NCBI GenBank assembly: GCA_025450555.1
Contig: JANWHF010000106.1
Location: forward strand, 1 to 6,636
Origin: Tepidisphaeraceae bacterium
Lineage (GTDB): Bacteria > Planctomycetota > Phycisphaerae > Tepidisphaerales > Tepidisphaeraceae
Length of the DNA stretch: 6,636 bases
Direction of reading: 5' to 3'
Shown here: in pieces, positions 6,247 to 6,636 of the stretch
Layout of the letters: every line of letters begins with the position of its first letter
Position numbering within the stretch: the stretch's first letter is position 1
The notes under the pieces: model-generated
The model's database searches: none
What the model was told of the DNA's origin: nothing
Seen by the model: only the letters and a program-made list of their open reading frames with translations
Program-made: the position numbers and the translations under genes

Positions 6247-6636
6247 TTATTCAGCGCTATCGATCCATCCCCCACCGACAACGCGATCGTCCTGATAGAG
6301 AACGATGGCCTGCCCGGGGGTGATCGCACTTTGCGGTTCATCGAAGGTGAGACTCATGGTATCCGCGTCGATCAAGCTCGCGGCCGCGGGCTGCGGCGAA
6401 TGGTTGTAGCGAATCTTGGCGGTGCAGCGGATGGGGGCGCTGCGGATCGCGTCGCTCAGGAAGTTGAGTTGCCGCGCGATTAGCGTTGACTTCATCAACG
6501 CATCTTTTTCCCCGACGGTGACACGATTGGAGGCGGGATCGATGTGGGTGACGTAGATCGGATAGCCCAGCGCCACGCCCAGCCCCTTGCGCTGGCCGAC
6601 GGTGAAATGCTGATGGCCTTCGTGCTGGCCCACGAC
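6247..6636 (-). CDS. mnmA: tRNA-specific 2-thiouridylase MnmA, 5' end missing
   Basis: C-terminal 130 residues of the enzyme that adds sulfur at C2 of wobble uridine 34 in Lys, Glu and Gln tRNAs, using ATP and a persulfide sulfur donor; cytoplasmic. The frame is open through the right edge, and the fragment begins VVGQHEGHQHFTVGQRKGLGV, matching the conserved G-x-H-x-G...GQRKGLG block of MnmA. It continues with the C-terminal beta-barrel: YVTHIDPASNRVTVG, CTAKIRYNH, and FDEPQSAITPGQAIVLYQDD followed by VVGGGWI near the end. The usual protein is about 350-370 residues, so the N-terminal PP-loop ATPase domain and both catalytic cysteines lie outside the window. The stop is TAA at 6247-6249. The GTG at 6633 is an internal codon, not the start. 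Confidence 0.97.
   Translation of the reverse strand, partial: VVGQHEGHQHFTVGQRKGLGVALGYPIYVTHIDPASNRVTVGEKDALMKSTLIARQLNFLSDAIRSAPIRCTAKIRYNHSPQPAAASLIDADTMSLTFDEPQSAITPGQAIVLYQDDRVVGGGWIDSAE

Overview
This 6.6 kb window is a piece of a bacterial chromosome with moderately high GC, short intergenic gaps and ordinary TGA/TAA/TAG stops. It carries two tRNA-modification genes cut by the window edges. Between them lie a mixture of envelope-type and poorly characterised genes. The gene mix (a secreted Ala/Lys-rich coiled-coil protein, a GT9 glycosyltransferase, and a decayed LamG-like or lectin-like gene) fits a Planctomycetota-like or related Gram-negative lineage. That placement is an impression from gene content, not a phylogenetic result.

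Layout from left to right. Positions 1-1503 (minus) hold the N-terminal 501 residues of MnmG, running off the left edge. Positions 1504-1796 are a divergent intergenic region with a plausible extended -10 box and a strong ribosome-binding site. Positions 1797-2567 (plus) encode an exported coiled-coil protein containing an internal duplication and ending in a poly-glycine tail. Positions 2599-2644 form a strong intrinsic terminator that can serve both converging genes. Positions 2671-2916 (minus) encode a small unknown helical protein. Positions 3129-3974 (plus) encode a divergent arginase/agmatinase-fold protein that keeps the metal-binding Asp/His residues. Positions 4105-4970 (plus) hold the remains of a gene broken by a frameshift and an in-frame TGA. 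Positions 4992-5912 (minus) encode a GT9 (heptosyltransferase-like) glycosyltransferase. Positions 5913-6246 are intergenic and hold a perfect 16-bp tandem duplication and a 143-bp MITE-like element with 29-bp terminal inverted repeats. Positions 6247-6636 (minus) hold the C-terminal 130 residues of MnmA, running off the right edge.

MnmG and MnmA modify the same nucleotide, wobble uridine 34 of certain tRNAs: MnmG with MnmE adds the 5-carboxymethylaminomethyl group and MnmA adds the 2-thio group. They lie on the same strand about 4.7 kb apart, but the intervening genes are of mixed strand, so they are not one operon. I see no CRISPR array, tRNA, rRNA, phage gene or complete transposase, and no convincing new multi-gene system. 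The points most worth following up are the arginase-fold protein with altered catalytic positions, the MITE-like element, the broken gene, and the duplicated coiled-coil exported protein.
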